Shown here: positions 1 through 7,557 of the stretch, piece after piece
How positions within the stretch are numbered: position 1 is the stretch's first letter
Layout of the letters: each line of letters begins with the position of its first letter
Source: Gammaproteobacteria bacterium
GTDB lineage: Bacteria > Pseudomonadota > Gammaproteobacteria > Ga0077536
Direction of reading: 5' to 3'
NCBI GenBank assembly: GCA_009692365.1
Contig: SHZJ01000022.1
Span: forward strand, 1 to 54,343
DNA length: 54,343 bases
Notes under the pieces: generated by a model
The model's database searches: none
What the model saw: the letters and a program-made list of their open reading frames with translations, nothing else
What the model was told of the DNA's origin: nothing
Made by a program: the position numbers and the translations under genes

Positions 1-236
1 ACAGCGGGCACCACAGCGGGGACACCCATCACCACCACAGCGGGGACACCCATCACCAGCACAGCGGGGACACCCACCAGCACCACAGCGGGGACACCCA
101 CCAGCACCACAGCGGGGACACCCACCAGCACAGCGAGGACACCCGCCACCAGCACCACCACAGCGGGGACACCCACCACCCGCACTCGCACAGCGGGGAC
201 ACCCACCACCAGCACAGGACACCCGCCAGCACAGCG
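1..236. repeat. 24-bp-period minisatellite, possibly the coding tail of a truncated gene
   Basis: About seven imperfect units built on agcggggacacccaccagc. Unit starts at 15, 39, 63, 87, 111, 132, 162 and 192 give spacings of 24, 24, 24, 24, 21, 30 and 30 bp, all multiples of three. All three plus-strand frames stay open through the array. One frame gives His-rich HSGDTHQH units and stops at 255-257; another gives Thr-rich TAGTPTST units and stops at 250-252; the third gives QRGHPPAP units and stops around 239. No start codon lies in the window, so if coding it is the C-terminus of a gene cut by the left edge. The frame cannot be chosen from sequence alone, and a non-coding minisatellite remains possible. 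Confidence 0.8.
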
Positions 237-257
237 CGTAAACGACACCTGAAGTAG

Positions 258-553
258 TGCCGAGCCTAACGAAGGACGCCCACCGCAGCGCGCGTACACA
301 ACGGCTAAATCCGTGCTGCGGCGCCCGCTGCTGGGGCGGAGATTCGGCGCAGACGCGCGGGTCGCCGGCCGCGCGTCGGCCCTGCGCGTGCACCGGGGCG
401 TGGCCTGCTGGCAGGTTGGCTGGGCTTACGCCATCGCCGGCCCCGGCGGGCGGGCCTAACGATCGCGCTGGGGTGAGCACCTGCGGTGCGCGCGCCCGGG
501 TTGACAGCTTAAACCGGCCCGCCTACCGTCCCCGGCTTACCCCCCTCAGGCAG
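258..553. other. Intergenic stretch with no recognised gene
   Basis: GC-rich sequence between the minisatellite and the small secreted protein. An upstream in-frame extension of the next gene can be read from 257, but it is Arg/Pro/Ala-rich, looks like noise and lies before a clear signal peptide. I see no convincing promoter, RNA gene or repeat here. Confidence 0.4.
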
Positions 554-805
554 ATGAGATTCAAGATGCGGCGCAAGTTTCCCTTTATTTTATGGTTGGC
601 GGTGCTGGCGGGCGGCCTGCCGCGCGCGGGTTTGACGGCGGACACCTACAGCGAAGTGGAAACCGAGCCGGGGGCGGCGGTGGCGCCTTTAACGGGCACC
701 CTGGAAGAACAGGAAGCGCAATTCAGCACCGAGATTCCTTTGCCCCCGCCCTTCGATCCGAACTATCGTCCCTCGCCGCCAGCGCTACCCAGCGCGCCGC
801 CCTGA
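554..805 (+). CDS. Small secreted proline-rich protein, unknown function
   Basis: An 83-residue product. Residues 1-29 look like a Sec signal peptide: a basic start (RFKMRRK), a hydrophobic core (FILWLAVLAGG) and a probable cleavage after GLTA. The mature part is short, acidic, and ends in a Pro-rich tail (PLPPPFDP, PPALPSAPP). The start at 554 was chosen because the signal peptide begins there; a second ATG at 566 is equally usable. The last 43 bp overlap, tail to tail, the 3' end of the CLC channel gene on the other strand. No family was recognised. The open frame could be fortuitous, but the signal peptide argues for a real gene. Confidence 0.45.
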   Translation: MRFKMRRKFPFILWLAVLAGGLPRAGLTADTYSEVETEPGAAVAPLTGTLEEQEAQFSTEIPLPPPFDPNYRPSPPALPSAPP

Positions 806-2142
806 CTGGCCAGCCCCTCGGCGACACGTGCCCGGTGCACTTGGAGTTGGCGCTCGCGCAGTTCTTCGTAGAGGGACTTGTCGCCCAGCCAAAACGGCAC
901 GAGGGCGGCGGGCAAGCACGCCAGCAATAGCGGTAGCGTGAGATTGCTGGCACCGGTCATCTCGATAATCAACACCACGCCCGTCAGCGGCGCGCGTACC
1001 GTGGCGCTAAAAAACGCCGCCATGCCCACCACCGCAAAAGCACTCACCGGCAGCTTTAGTCCGGGCCACAGCGTCATCCCTAGTTCGGCAAAAATAGCGC
1101 CCAGCAGCGCGCCCACCGCCAGCATGGGCGCGAACAAACCACCGGGCAGACCAACGGCGTAGCTAAAAGGACCGAACAAAAAACGGGTCAACAACAGCAG
1201 GCTGAGGGCGCCGAGGCCAAAAGCGTGATCCAGCACCAACTGGTTGATGGTCTCGCCGTTACCGCTGATAAACGGCAGCTGCCACATCACCAGCGCCAGC
1301 AGCAGTGAGCTGCCCAGCACGCGCCACACGGGCGGTACCGCGGTCATCTCCCGGAGCATGACGAGCACCAGACGGTTGTAGGCCAGTCCCACACCGCCGG
1401 CGAGGATGCCCAACACCGCATAAAGGGGGAGGAACTGCGGCCCCACGGACGGCACCACGATCTGAAACACCGGCGCCGAGCCCACCAGCAATTGCCCCAC
1501 CGCCACGGCCACGGCACAGGCCAAGGCGCTGGCGATAACCAGCCGGGCCGTCGCGGAACGGGTGAGTTCCTCCAGCGTGAACAACACGCCCCCTAACGGC
1601 GCACTAAACGCCACGGCCAAGCCAGCCCCGGCGCTTGCTGCCAGCAGATGGCGGGCGTCGCGCGCCGACAAGCGGCACGTGCGGCCGAGGTAGATGCCGA
1701 TGGTCGCGCCCATTTGCACCATCGGCCCTTCCCGTCCCAAGGCGTGACCGGACGCCAGCGCCAGTACGCCACCCAAGAACTTGACCGGCATTAGCCAGAA
1801 ATTGTGGGCGGGTTCTAACTCACCCAACCAGAGCGACTCGACGCGTGGGATACCGCTACCGGCCGCCTGCGGCGCCAAGCGCAGCACCCCCCATAAGGGG
1901 AGTGCGGTGAGCGTCATGGACAGCGCCCACACCCCGGCAAAGCCGGTCCATCCAGCCACGGCTTGCGCGCTGGTGTAGGCGGCGAGGATCCAGTGGGTGA
2001 CCTGCCCCACGGCGAGGCGGAACGCCCCGCCCGTCAGCCCGATCGCGGCGCTGGCTAGCACCACGACCAAGGCCAACGGCAGCAGGCTGGCTAAACCCTC
2101 TGGATCCGGCGGCGGCGCGGGGCCTGGCTTGGGTGGCGTCAC
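763..2142 (-). CDS. clcA: CLC-family chloride channel / Cl-/H+ antiporter
   Basis: A 459-residue polytopic membrane protein of the voltage-gated chloride channel (CLC) family. The ion-pathway signatures are all present: GSGIP (95-99, with the selectivity Ser), GREGP (136-140, with the gating Glu138), GGLFAP near residue 332, and the EE pair at 191-192 where exchangers carry the internal proton glutamate. Near the C-terminus KSLYEEL supplies the conserved pore Tyr. The internal Glu suggests a Cl-/H+ exchanger rather than a passive channel. Fluoride-specific CLC proteins lack the GSGIP serine, so this copy is unlikely to be a CLC-F. There is no cytoplasmic CBS domain. It is transcribed after the F420/LLM run but separated from it by 248 bp containing a strong hairpin, so it is probably its own unit. 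Confidence 0.93.
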   Translation of the reverse strand: MTPPKPGPAPPPDPEGLASLLPLALVVVLASAAIGLTGGAFRLAVGQVTHWILAAYTSAQAVAGWTGFAGVWALSMTLTALPLWGVLRLAPQAAGSGIPRVESLWLGELEPAHNFWLMPVKFLGGVLALASGHALGREGPMVQMGATIGIYLGRTCRLSARDARHLLAASAGAGLAVAFSAPLGGVLFTLEELTRSATARLVIASALACAVAVAVGQLLVGSAPVFQIVVPSVGPQFLPLYAVLGILAGGVGLAYNRLVLVMLREMTAVPPVWRVLGSSLLLALVMWQLPFISGNGETINQLVLDHAFGLGALSLLLLTRFLFGPFSYAVGLPGGLFAPMLAVGALLGAIFAELGMTLWPGLKLPVSAFAVVGMAAFFSATVRAPLTGVVLIIEMTGASNLTLPLLLACLPAALVPFWLGDKSLYEELRERQLQVHRARVAEGLASQGGALGSAGGEGR

Positions 2143-2246
2143 AAGTTTCTCCCTGGGGACGGCGGGACCCGGGTTGCTCGGCCTACCCCGACGGTGACGG
2201 CTACGTGCGGCTCCCGGTCAGCGCCCGTCGGGACTCATAAACTGTC

Positions 2247-2283
2247 GCGAGCCTAGGCTACTCGGCCCGGTCCCTAGGCTCGC
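2247..2283 (-). terminator. Perfect 11-bp inverted repeat, candidate terminator
   Basis: Arms GCGAGCCTAGG (2247-2257) and CCTAGGCTCGC (2273-2283) are perfectly complementary around a 15-nt loop. It sits between the end of the LLM gene at 2391 and the start of the CLC gene at 2142, both on the minus strand. There is no long T tract after it, so it may be a weak or Rho-assisted terminator, or an operator for the CLC gene. Confidence 0.45.
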
Positions 2284-2390
2284 AGGGTACCACCGGCAGC
2301 CGGCGGTGCATTGCCCAAGGCACCCTTGCGTGGCGGGGTCGGGCTCCGGCCGCTAAAACGCCCCCTCACGCCCCGGCTAGCCTGCCCGCT

Positions 2391-3407
2391 TTAACGAAAA
2401 GCCGGGATTACCTCAGAGGCCATCAATTCCAGATGTTCGTCCGCCCAGGCAGGATGCAAACCAGCCGGCACCGCCCAGGTGTACCAGCGCGTGGTGCCGG
2501 TCTGCGCCACATAGTCTTTAATCATTTCGATGGCCTGCGCGGGCTCTACGATGAAGCAACCTTTTTCCTCTAGCGCGGCGCGGTTGGCTTCTACCGGTTG
2601 GATAAAACCCATGCCGGCATCTTTGAACCATTTGGCGTAGCAGTTTTGCTGGTAGGCCAAATGGTCTTTGGCTTCTTGCCAGCGTTTAGTGGGGTCTTTG
2701 GCGACCTGCAGCCACATATATCCGCCCGCAATTTCGTGCTGGTTGGGATCTTTGCCCTGATTTTTCACTTCGTCCCAAAACAGTTTCGCAAAGGGACTGA
2801 TGGGGCCCGTGGCGATATAGCCATAGCCCACCCGCGCGGCGCGGCGCACCGCCACGTTGCTAAAGCCGGCGATCCACAGCTTGGGTTCTTTTTGCACCGG
2901 GCCGGGGTACAGCGCGATGTCGTGGTAGGTGTAATGCTTGCCATGGAAGCTGAAGCGCTCGCCGGCGAACAGGCGTTTGATGATTTCGAGACCTTCTTCC
3001 ATGCGCTGGGCGCGTTCTTTGGGGTCGACATTAAAACCAATGAATTCTTCTACTTTGTAGCCGATGCCCAGGCCCAGTTCTAAACGGCCGTTCGAAATGA
3101 CGTCCAGCGTGGCCGCATCTTCCGCCACCCGCACCGGATCGTGGAGCGGCAACAGCAGCACGCTGGTGCCGATGCGAATACGCTGGGTCAGCGCGGCGAT
3201 CGCGCACCCGATGGCGAGCATCGAAGGCGAGTAACTGTCATCGCAGAAATGATGTTCGGACAACCACACATCGTCGAAACCCAGTTCTTCGGCGCGCACG
3301 ATTTGGGCTAACGTGGCGCGATAAATCTCCACGTTGCTGCGCGGCCATTGGGGGGGATTACGGAAGTCGTACCAAAGGCCAAAACTAAGCGGGCGGGTGG
3401 TATTCAT
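2391..3407 (-). CDS. LLM-class (luciferase-like) flavin/F420-dependent oxidoreductase
   Basis: A 338-residue single-domain TIM-barrel protein of the bacterial luciferase-like family. Visible family features are AEELGFDDVWLSEHHF (about 37-52), the strand IRIGTSVLLLPLHDPVRVAEDAATLD, and the SNGRLELGLGIGY motif that shapes the flavin or deazaflavin pocket. Members use FMNH2 or coenzyme F420 for monooxygenation or hydride transfer. F420 is plausible here because the gene ends a run that begins with the F420 biosynthesis genes. It is the last gene of that run, 99 bp after a DUF1329 gene. The start is supported by AGGA about 9 nt upstream. Substrate unknown. Confidence 0.88.
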   Translation of the reverse strand: MNTTRPLSFGLWYDFRNPPQWPRSNVEIYRATLAQIVRAEELGFDDVWLSEHHFCDDSYSPSMLAIGCAIAALTQRIRIGTSVLLLPLHDPVRVAEDAATLDVISNGRLELGLGIGYKVEEFIGFNVDPKERAQRMEEGLEIIKRLFAGERFSFHGKHYTYHDIALYPGPVQKEPKLWIAGFSNVAVRRAARVGYGYIATGPISPFAKLFWDEVKNQGKDPNQHEIAGGYMWLQVAKDPTKRWQEAKDHLAYQQNCYAKWFKDAGMGFIQPVEANRAALEEKGCFIVEPAQAIEMIKDYVAQTGTTRWYTWAVPAGLHPAWADEHLELMASEVIPAFR

Positions 3408-3506
3408 AGCGCGTGTCCTGTCGCGAAAATGACGCTCGCGGCGCGCGCCGCGCGGCGGTCGGGTAGTGGTGGGTGCGCGCCGCGCAAACCCGGATAGCGC
3501 GGCAAA

Positions 3507-4832
3507 TCAGCGCCCTTCCGTCAACGAGGACACATCAAATCGGCGCTTGATTTGCTGTTTGTTCATCGAGGGGTTGGTGGTCGGTTTATCGGCCCTGGAA
3601 ACGGTGGACGTATTGGCCAGCGAGTCGATAGCAAAGGTGGCGGACCAGCGCGGCACGGAAGTCTCCATGGCGGTTGCGGGGGTCGCGTTGTCGGGTGTCG
3701 GCCGGTAGTAGATCACGCCAAACATGCGCCAGAGTTCGTCCTGCCGGTTGAAGGCGAGTGCCACGGACGAGCCCATGGTTTCCTTATCGAAAAAGAAGAT
3801 TTTTCGGGAATAAGGATGACCCGACCATTTGGGCCGGCCCTCCACCACATAGCAGCGACGCACCTGCCAACGGTCTAGCGGCACGCGGCTCTGCGGCCCG
3901 GTGAACGTGGGCAGCGGAGCGACGCTGTCGACCACCCCCATGACGTCTTTTTCCCCCAGCAATTTCCAGTCGAAATCCAACACCCGGCCGGAGAAGCCTT
4001 CAAAGTCGTCCATCGTCATATCGGTGCCCATATAGGCGTCGGCGCGCTCCTGCGCCGAGAGCCTGCGCACGCGGCGCTGCGAGGGTAAATAAGAGTTGAC
4101 CTGGTCTTCCTCGGTGGCGTCCAGCGGCCGCTCCACCACGAACTTGGTGCCCTTCACATCGAAGGGTTCCAGAAATTCCACATAGTCTTTGTACAGCCGG
4201 CTGGTGGCGTCGTCGGCATCTGCCCGATAGCTATTGCTCCCCAACCATGCCAGATGGTTGAGGTACACGCGCTGGTAGTTCTGCACCACGAAACGCTCAA
4301 TGTGACCGCCCCCCAGCATCCCCTCGTGCAGCGTACCGCGGCCGCCAGCGACTACGGGCTTGATGTAATTCATGGTGAGTTCGTCGTTACGCCAGCCAAA
4401 GTACTGCCAGCGATAGATCCGGTTCCACGCGAGCATCAGCCCGGCCTGTGCCGGTGTTGCCGCCGCAACTTGCTCGGCCGAAAAGGGCCGGCCGGCCGTG
4501 AAGTTCTGCAGTGTACCGTCGGCCGCGATGCTGGCCGTGCCGGCAAACTGTTGGGTCGCCGCGAGATAGCTTTCGTGGGGGGGGATAGGGCCGGTCGCCT
4601 GGATTTCCATCTTTACGTCAGGGTATTGGTATTCCTGCGCGTAACCAGGCGGCAGCAGGCTGGCGATGAGTGCGGCGTCCTGGGCACCCAAGGTGCGCCC
4701 GGCGTCCGGCAGGACGGCCGGGCTAGGGGCGGCAATCCACGCCAGTACATCCTCAAAAGTAGTGGCCGCAGCCGGGCTCATGAGCGCCGCCAGCACGCCG
4801 GCCAGCGCAATGCGCTTGGTGATAAGGTTCAT
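3507..4832 (-). CDS. DUF1329 exported protein (LolA-like fold family), copy 1
   Basis: A 441-residue protein with an N-terminal signal peptide (KRIALAGVLAALMSPAAA) and the features of DUF1329: AWNRIYRWQYFGWRN, FVVERPLDATEEDQVNSYLPSQRRVRR, DDFEGFSGRVLDFDWKLLG, and a late DRWQVRRCYVVEG region followed by RKIFFFDKETM and DELWRMFGV. DUF1329 proteins are periplasmic or outer-membrane-associated. They often accompany RND-type exporters or hydrophobic-compound catabolism, with no defined biochemical activity. It follows a close paralogue by 46 bp on the same strand, and both end in LTEGR. Being embedded in an F420/LLM gene run suggests a role in handling the hydrophobic substrate of those enzymes; that is inference. 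Confidence 0.88.
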   Translation of the reverse strand: MNLITKRIALAGVLAALMSPAAATTFEDVLAWIAAPSPAVLPDAGRTLGAQDAALIASLLPPGYAQEYQYPDVKMEIQATGPIPPHESYLAATQQFAGTASIAADGTLQNFTAGRPFSAEQVAAATPAQAGLMLAWNRIYRWQYFGWRNDELTMNYIKPVVAGGRGTLHEGMLGGGHIERFVVQNYQRVYLNHLAWLGSNSYRADADDATSRLYKDYVEFLEPFDVKGTKFVVERPLDATEEDQVNSYLPSQRRVRRLSAQERADAYMGTDMTMDDFEGFSGRVLDFDWKLLGEKDVMGVVDSVAPLPTFTGPQSRVPLDRWQVRRCYVVEGRPKWSGHPYSRKIFFFDKETMGSSVALAFNRQDELWRMFGVIYYRPTPDNATPATAMETSVPRWSATFAIDSLANTSTVSRADKPTTNPSMNKQQIKRRFDVSSLTEGR

Positions 4833-4878
4833 AGAGTTCCCACCTTGTTGACTGGCACGGCCAGCGTAGCACGCATGC

Positions 4879-6213
4879 TCAGCGGCCTTCTGTCAGGCGC
4901 GAGAGGCTAAAAGTCCGTTCAATTTCCCGGTCGCTCATCGTGGGAAATTCGCTGGGGGTCGTGGCCCGGGCAATCGTGGTGCTGTTATTACCCAAATCCA
5001 GCGACACGCTGCCCCGCCAGCCGCCCAGCGAGGTTTCGAGCGCCCGCGCCGGCGTGCTCGCGTCCGGGATAGGCCGCTGATAGTGAGTCATCAGCACCCG
5101 CCAAAGTTGGTCCTTACGGTCGATTATCAGCGCCACGGCGGGCGCCCAGGTTTGCTCATCGATGAGCAAGTACTTGGTGGCCATGGGGTGGCCTTTCCAA
5201 TGCGGGGTGAGTTCCACCACGAAACAATTGCGAACCTGCCAGCGGTCGATCGCGATGTTGCTGTGCGGCCCGCCGAAGCGCAGGGTTTTTTCCTGCGAGT
5301 TAGACACATGCAACACCTGCTTTTGGCCGCGATAGGTCCACTGGTAATCCATCACCCGGCCAGAAAAACCTTCGAAGTCGTCCAGCGTGTAATTGGAACC
5401 CATGAAGTTGTCGGCGCGCTCCTTGGCCGAGACCCGGCGCACCCGTCGCTGCGAGGGCAGATAGGTGTTCACCTGGTCTTCCTCGTTGGCGTCCAGCGCC
5501 CGCTCGACCACAAAAGTAGTCCCCGCCACATCGAAGGGCTCGAGAAAAGAAATGTAATCTTTGAAGTAGCGGTGCTGACTGTCGCTGGCGTTCACCCGGT
5601 AATCGTGGGTCGGCAGCATCGCGAGGTGGCTGAGATAAACCCGATGAAAGAATTGCACCAGCGCGCGCTCGGCGGTGCCACCGCCTTCCATCCCACCCGC
5701 CCGTTGACCGGGTTTGTCGCCGGCGGTGGGTTGGACATTCACCATATCCAGCGCCTTCACGCGGTAGCCGTAGTACTGCCAGCGGTAGACGTGATTCCAG
5801 GCCGCCATCAGGCCCGCGTCCGTCGGGGACACGTCGTCGAATTGCGCCGTATCGAAGGGCTGGCCGGCCGTGTAATTGGCCACCCCACCCGCCGGCAGTA
5901 AAGTCGTTTTGCCGGCGTTGGCGGCGGTGGCCGCCTGAAAGATCGGCGGCGGCGGGTAGTCGCCGCTCGCCTCGATCGTGAAGATTGTTTCGGGGTAATT
6001 GGCGTCGTCCAAATAGCCGGGGGCCAACAAAGCACGCAGGCTCGCCACATCGGCCTGCCGCAGCACGCTGCCAGCCGCGGGCAACTGGGCCGGCGTAGAC
6101 GCCAGCCAAGCCTCCACCGCCGCTCTGTTGGGCGGCTCGGCGGTGGCGATACTGGGTAGCCAAAGCACGGCCAAAACACCCGCCACCGATGTCACTCTAC
6201 GCAGACTCAGCAT
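4879..6213 (-). CDS. DUF1329 exported protein (LolA-like fold family), copy 2
   Basis: A 444-residue paralogue of the next gene in the run, sharing the block order AWNHVYRWQYYGYR, FVVERALDANEEDQVNTYLPSQRRVRR, DDFEGFSGRVMDYQW and RWQVRNCFVVE. Residues 1-28 form a signal peptide (VTSVAGVLAVLWLPSIATA). I chose the ATG at 6213 over a GTG at 6222 because GGAG lies 8 nt before it. The paralogues conserve the middle of the protein strongly but diverge at the N-terminal third, so they may bind different ligands or form a heterodimer. The 79-bp spacing from the upstream LLM gene fits co-transcription. Function unproven. Confidence 0.88.
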   Translation of the reverse strand: MLSLRRVTSVAGVLAVLWLPSIATAEPPNRAAVEAWLASTPAQLPAAGSVLRQADVASLRALLAPGYLDDANYPETIFTIEASGDYPPPPIFQAATAANAGKTTLLPAGGVANYTAGQPFDTAQFDDVSPTDAGLMAAWNHVYRWQYYGYRVKALDMVNVQPTAGDKPGQRAGGMEGGGTAERALVQFFHRVYLSHLAMLPTHDYRVNASDSQHRYFKDYISFLEPFDVAGTTFVVERALDANEEDQVNTYLPSQRRVRRVSAKERADNFMGSNYTLDDFEGFSGRVMDYQWTYRGQKQVLHVSNSQEKTLRFGGPHSNIAIDRWQVRNCFVVELTPHWKGHPMATKYLLIDEQTWAPAVALIIDRKDQLWRVLMTHYQRPIPDASTPARALETSLGGWRGSVSLDLGNNSTTIARATTPSEFPTMSDREIERTFSLSRLTEGR

Positions 6214-6292
6214 GCCCGGCACTCCGTCATGATGGTTTCTAGGTGGCCACGGGCGCTCGGTACGCCCGTGGCCCGCACGGGTCAGACCGGAC

Positions 6293-7390
6293 TCACGCGG
6301 CCTTGTCGCGCAGCGCTAAATTAACCCTGGGCATGACTTCTTGCGCCATCAGGCGCATCGAGTTTTTCATCCGCGCTTTGTTCTGCCAGTCGTGGGCGGC
6401 GTACAGCAAGGTGCCAAAGTGACCAACCTCCTCGCGCAGTTCTAGCAGTTTGCGGGCCACGGTTTCGGGGCTGCCGTGAATAACGCAGGAGTCCCGCAGA
6501 CCCTGCGGTTCCAGCAGCGCCGGATCATCGTCCGGCTGCGCCACGAACGGCGCCCGGTAGTGGGAACGGTCAAAAATTTGAAACAGGTAATCGTAGTAGT
6601 AGTCGTAGGCGCCTGCGGCGGTCCGCACAAAACGCTCGGCGGCGGCGTCGGTGTCGTCCACATACACGCTGCGCGCCACCCGCCAGTTATCCGGGTTCGG
6701 TATCAAGCCGGCCGCCTGCGCCGCCCGGGCGTAGGTTGGCCAATGGGTTTTGAGGGACCAGGTGGCGATGAAATTGGCGGACACCGGTAGATAACCCCGC
6801 GAGCCGGCGAACTCCAGCGAACTGGAATTCGGGCTCATCGCAGAAATGGCGACGGGCGGATGCGGTTGCTGCAGTGGCTTGGGGACGTAACCGAGTTTGA
6901 TGTCGTGGTGGGTCCAGTTTTTCATCTCGACGGTCCAGTACTTGCCATAAATCTGGTAGGGCGGTTCGGTCCGCCACATGGTCAGCATCTGGTCGAGGGC
7001 TTCTTTCATCATCTCCATGCGGTCTTTGTCGATCGTGCCAAAGAGTTCGAAGTCCGACAGCAAGCCGCCCGGCCCAACGCCCATGATGAAACGGCCGTTG
7101 GAGAGGTGGTCGAACATCGCCGCTTGGCCGGCGGTCACCGCTGGATGGTACTGCGGTAGGTTCATCACCCCCGTGGCCAGCTTGATTTGCTTGGTGCGGG
7201 CGATGAGGTTGGCGTGGAAAATCAGCGGCGAGGTGATTTGTTCCACCTTGGAGGAGTAGTGCTCCCCGACCCAAGCCTCGCTATAGCCCAATTCGTCGGC
7301 GTAGATCACCGCTTCGGTGTCTTCTTCCAAGGTCTGGTGATAATCACGATCGACGTGATGTAGCGGCATCATGAAATAACCAAGCTGCAT
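6293..7390 (-). CDS. LLM-class flavin/F420-dependent oxidoreductase
   Basis: A 365-residue luciferase-like oxidoreductase, longer than the copy at 2391 and only distantly similar to it. Recognisable blocks are YADELGYSEAWVGEHYS, the strand IKLATGVMNLPQYHPAVTAGQAAMFD, SNGRFIMGVGPGG, and a C-terminal segment (SPETVARKLLELREEVGHFGTLLY) typical of the flavin monooxygenase-like subgroup. It probably uses FMNH2 or F420H2. An ACGGAG ribosome site precedes the ATG. It lies between a CaiB CoA-transferase and the DUF1329 pair. It does not show enough to be called an F420-dependent glucose-6-phosphate dehydrogenase. Confidence 0.87.
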   Translation of the reverse strand: MQLGYFMMPLHHVDRDYHQTLEEDTEAVIYADELGYSEAWVGEHYSSKVEQITSPLIFHANLIARTKQIKLATGVMNLPQYHPAVTAGQAAMFDHLSNGRFIMGVGPGGLLSDFELFGTIDKDRMEMMKEALDQMLTMWRTEPPYQIYGKYWTVEMKNWTHHDIKLGYVPKPLQQPHPPVAISAMSPNSSSLEFAGSRGYLPVSANFIATWSLKTHWPTYARAAQAAGLIPNPDNWRVARSVYVDDTDAAAERFVRTAAGAYDYYYDYLFQIFDRSHYRAPFVAQPDDDPALLEPQGLRDSCVIHGSPETVARKLLELREEVGHFGTLLYAAHDWQNKARMKNSMRLMAQEVMPRVNLALRDKAA

Positions 7391-7471
7391 GGCGAGTCTC
7401 CGTAAAAAAGAAAATGGCGAGAATACGCCTAAGGCTAAGAGCCGCCGGCGAGAACTTCAAGGTTTCTACCC

Positions 7472-7488
7472 GGCGGCTAGGCGCCGCC
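7472..7488. other. Intercistronic GC hairpin
   Basis: GGCGGC (7472-7477) and GCCGCC (7483-7488) form a short stem in the 167-bp gap between the CoA-transferase and the LLM gene. It could tune the mRNA level of the downstream half of the run. There is no T tract, so I do not call a terminator. Confidence 0.3.
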
Positions 7489-7557
7489 TACCCCCGAGCG
7501 CAAAAAGCCGCCGATCCTCCCCCTCAAGTGAAGGATAAAAGAGTAGGCGCGCCCCGC

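Noticed and set aside
1..236. CRISPR array at the left edge
   Set aside because: The units are adjacent with no unique spacers between them and vary by whole codons; this is a minisatellite.
763..2142. CLC-F fluoride exporter, given the CrcB pair elsewhere
   Set aside because: The protein keeps the GSGIP serine and exchanger glutamates of chloride CLCs; CLC-F proteins differ at that site.
6293..7390. F420-dependent glucose-6-phosphate dehydrogenase
   Set aside because: The protein is a general LLM oxidoreductase; I could not see residues specific to that enzyme, so a precise name would be a guess.
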